57,376 nucleotides of DNA from Prevotella sp. UBA2850. GTDB lineage: Bacteria; Bacteroidota; Bacteroidia; Bacteroidales; Bacteroidaceae. The position numbers and the translations under genes are program-made. The notes under the pieces were generated by a model. That model was given only the letters and a program-made list of their open reading frames with translations, was not told where the DNA came from and ran no database searches. The stretch covers positions 1-57,376 of the forward strand of contig DEFO01000050.1 in assembly GCA_002350805.1 (NCBI GenBank), given 5' to 3'. Positions 57,001 to 57,376 of the stretch are shown here, piece after piece. Numbering within the stretch: the stretch's first letter is position 1; each line of letters opens with the position of its first letter.

Positions 57001-57376
57001 TAAGGCATCAGTTCGCTGTTGTGTAGCGCAAAGTTACGAAAAAATCGAGTGCAGAACAAAATAAACTCGTTTATTTTTTATGCCGAGATGGAGTAACTTA
57101 TCCAAAGTTACGAAAAAACGAGTGAAACGAGAAAGGAAAACTAGTTTTTCTTTCCATTTCCGAGTGACAAGTAAGTTCGGCGTCAGCCAAAGTTACAAAA
57201 AAAGCGAAGGTAGGACATAATTTACCCAAAAACCATATATAAACCATCGTCTTTACACCCATAAAAAAAGACTTCTATTTATTGAATAAGACAGGGCCAC
57301 CAGATCAGAAATGAGCCTTCAAGTGTCCCCCATTTCCAATTAATGCCTGGAAAGGTTGCAATTATGACTTATACTG
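57001..57376. other. Intergenic region at the right window edge
   Basis: No gene is supported. The stretch contains a three-copy element with a CAAAGTTA core (57029, 57103 and 57188), two palindromes (57058-57077 and about 57130-57156) and an AT-rich tail. The last 100 bp show nothing recognisable. Confidence 0.6.
57029..57200 (-). repeat. Three-copy element containing TAACTTTG promoter-like boxes
   Basis: CAAAGTTACGAAAAAA-type cores occur at 57029, 57103 and 57188 (spacing 74 and 85 bp). On the minus strand each reads TAACTTTG, a TAnnTTTG match, facing the GH18-ThuA gene; the copy nearest the gene (57029-57036) is 50 bp from its ATG. Between copies lie palindromes, one perfect (AAAATAAAC/GTTTATTTT, 57058-57066 and 57069-57077). 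Confidence 0.65.

Overview
The window looks like a chromosomal segment of a Bacteroidales bacterium, most likely a Prevotella-like member of the Prevotellaceae. The reasons are SusC/SusD and other TonB-dependent receptors, FecI/FecR-type regulation, many secreted TlpA-like thioredoxin-fold proteins, secreted glycoside hydrolases, and Bacteroidetes-type promoters (TAnnTTTG at -7, weak TTTG-like element about 20 bp upstream) in place of strong Shine-Dalgarno and -35/-10 signals. Family and genus are inference. I see no rRNA, tRNA, CRISPR array, insertion sequence or phage gene.

Layout. (1) 0.3-3.1 kb: a small outer-membrane barrel protein and a translationally coupled pair of glycosyltransferases (GT2, GT4). 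(2) 3.2-3.5 kb: a probable stand-alone small RNA of about 200 nt with its own promoter and a strong intrinsic terminator. (3) 3.9-16.5 kb, plus strand: a six-gene unit with a TonB-dependent receptor, a DUF4876-like lipoprotein with a lamin-tail-like segment, a DUF6850-like barrel, and three tandem paralogues that join a gingipain-like (C25, clan CD) His/Cys peptidase core to an alpha-helical HEAT-like tail. A long hairpin separates the envelope genes from the peptidase-like genes. This is the best candidate for an undescribed system. (4) 16.5-30.4 kb: a minus-strand unit of eight genes (TlpA-TlpA-FecR-SusC-SusD-TlpA-TlpA-TlpA in transcription order), with a divergent ECF sigma factor and a candidate ECF promoter between them.

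(5) 30.6-38.5 kb: carbohydrate enzymes (GH51 arabinofuranosidase, LacZ-type GH2, CE1-like esterase) with an unusual plus-strand fusion of a YqiA-type hydrolase and a degenerate NT5C-like HAD domain. (6) 38.8-42.3 kb: an operon of a DUF3836-like protein, a YtrB-like ABC transporter (one ATPase, two permeases) and a YtrA-subfamily GntR repressor. A near-perfect operator-like palindrome sits on the predicted transcription start. (7) 42.4-48.4 kb: a complete MacB/HlyD/TolC-type tripartite export operon. (8) 48.4-57.0 kb: a DUF4982-type GH2, a Dna2-like nuclease-helicase, a ThuA-like protein and a GH18-ThuA fusion.

Intergenic DNA carries several unrelated-looking short tandem arrays, mostly with periods near 21-22 bp or multiples. 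They can mislead gene-start calls. Residue positions were counted from the starts given; family names come from motif recognition by eye and not from a search.
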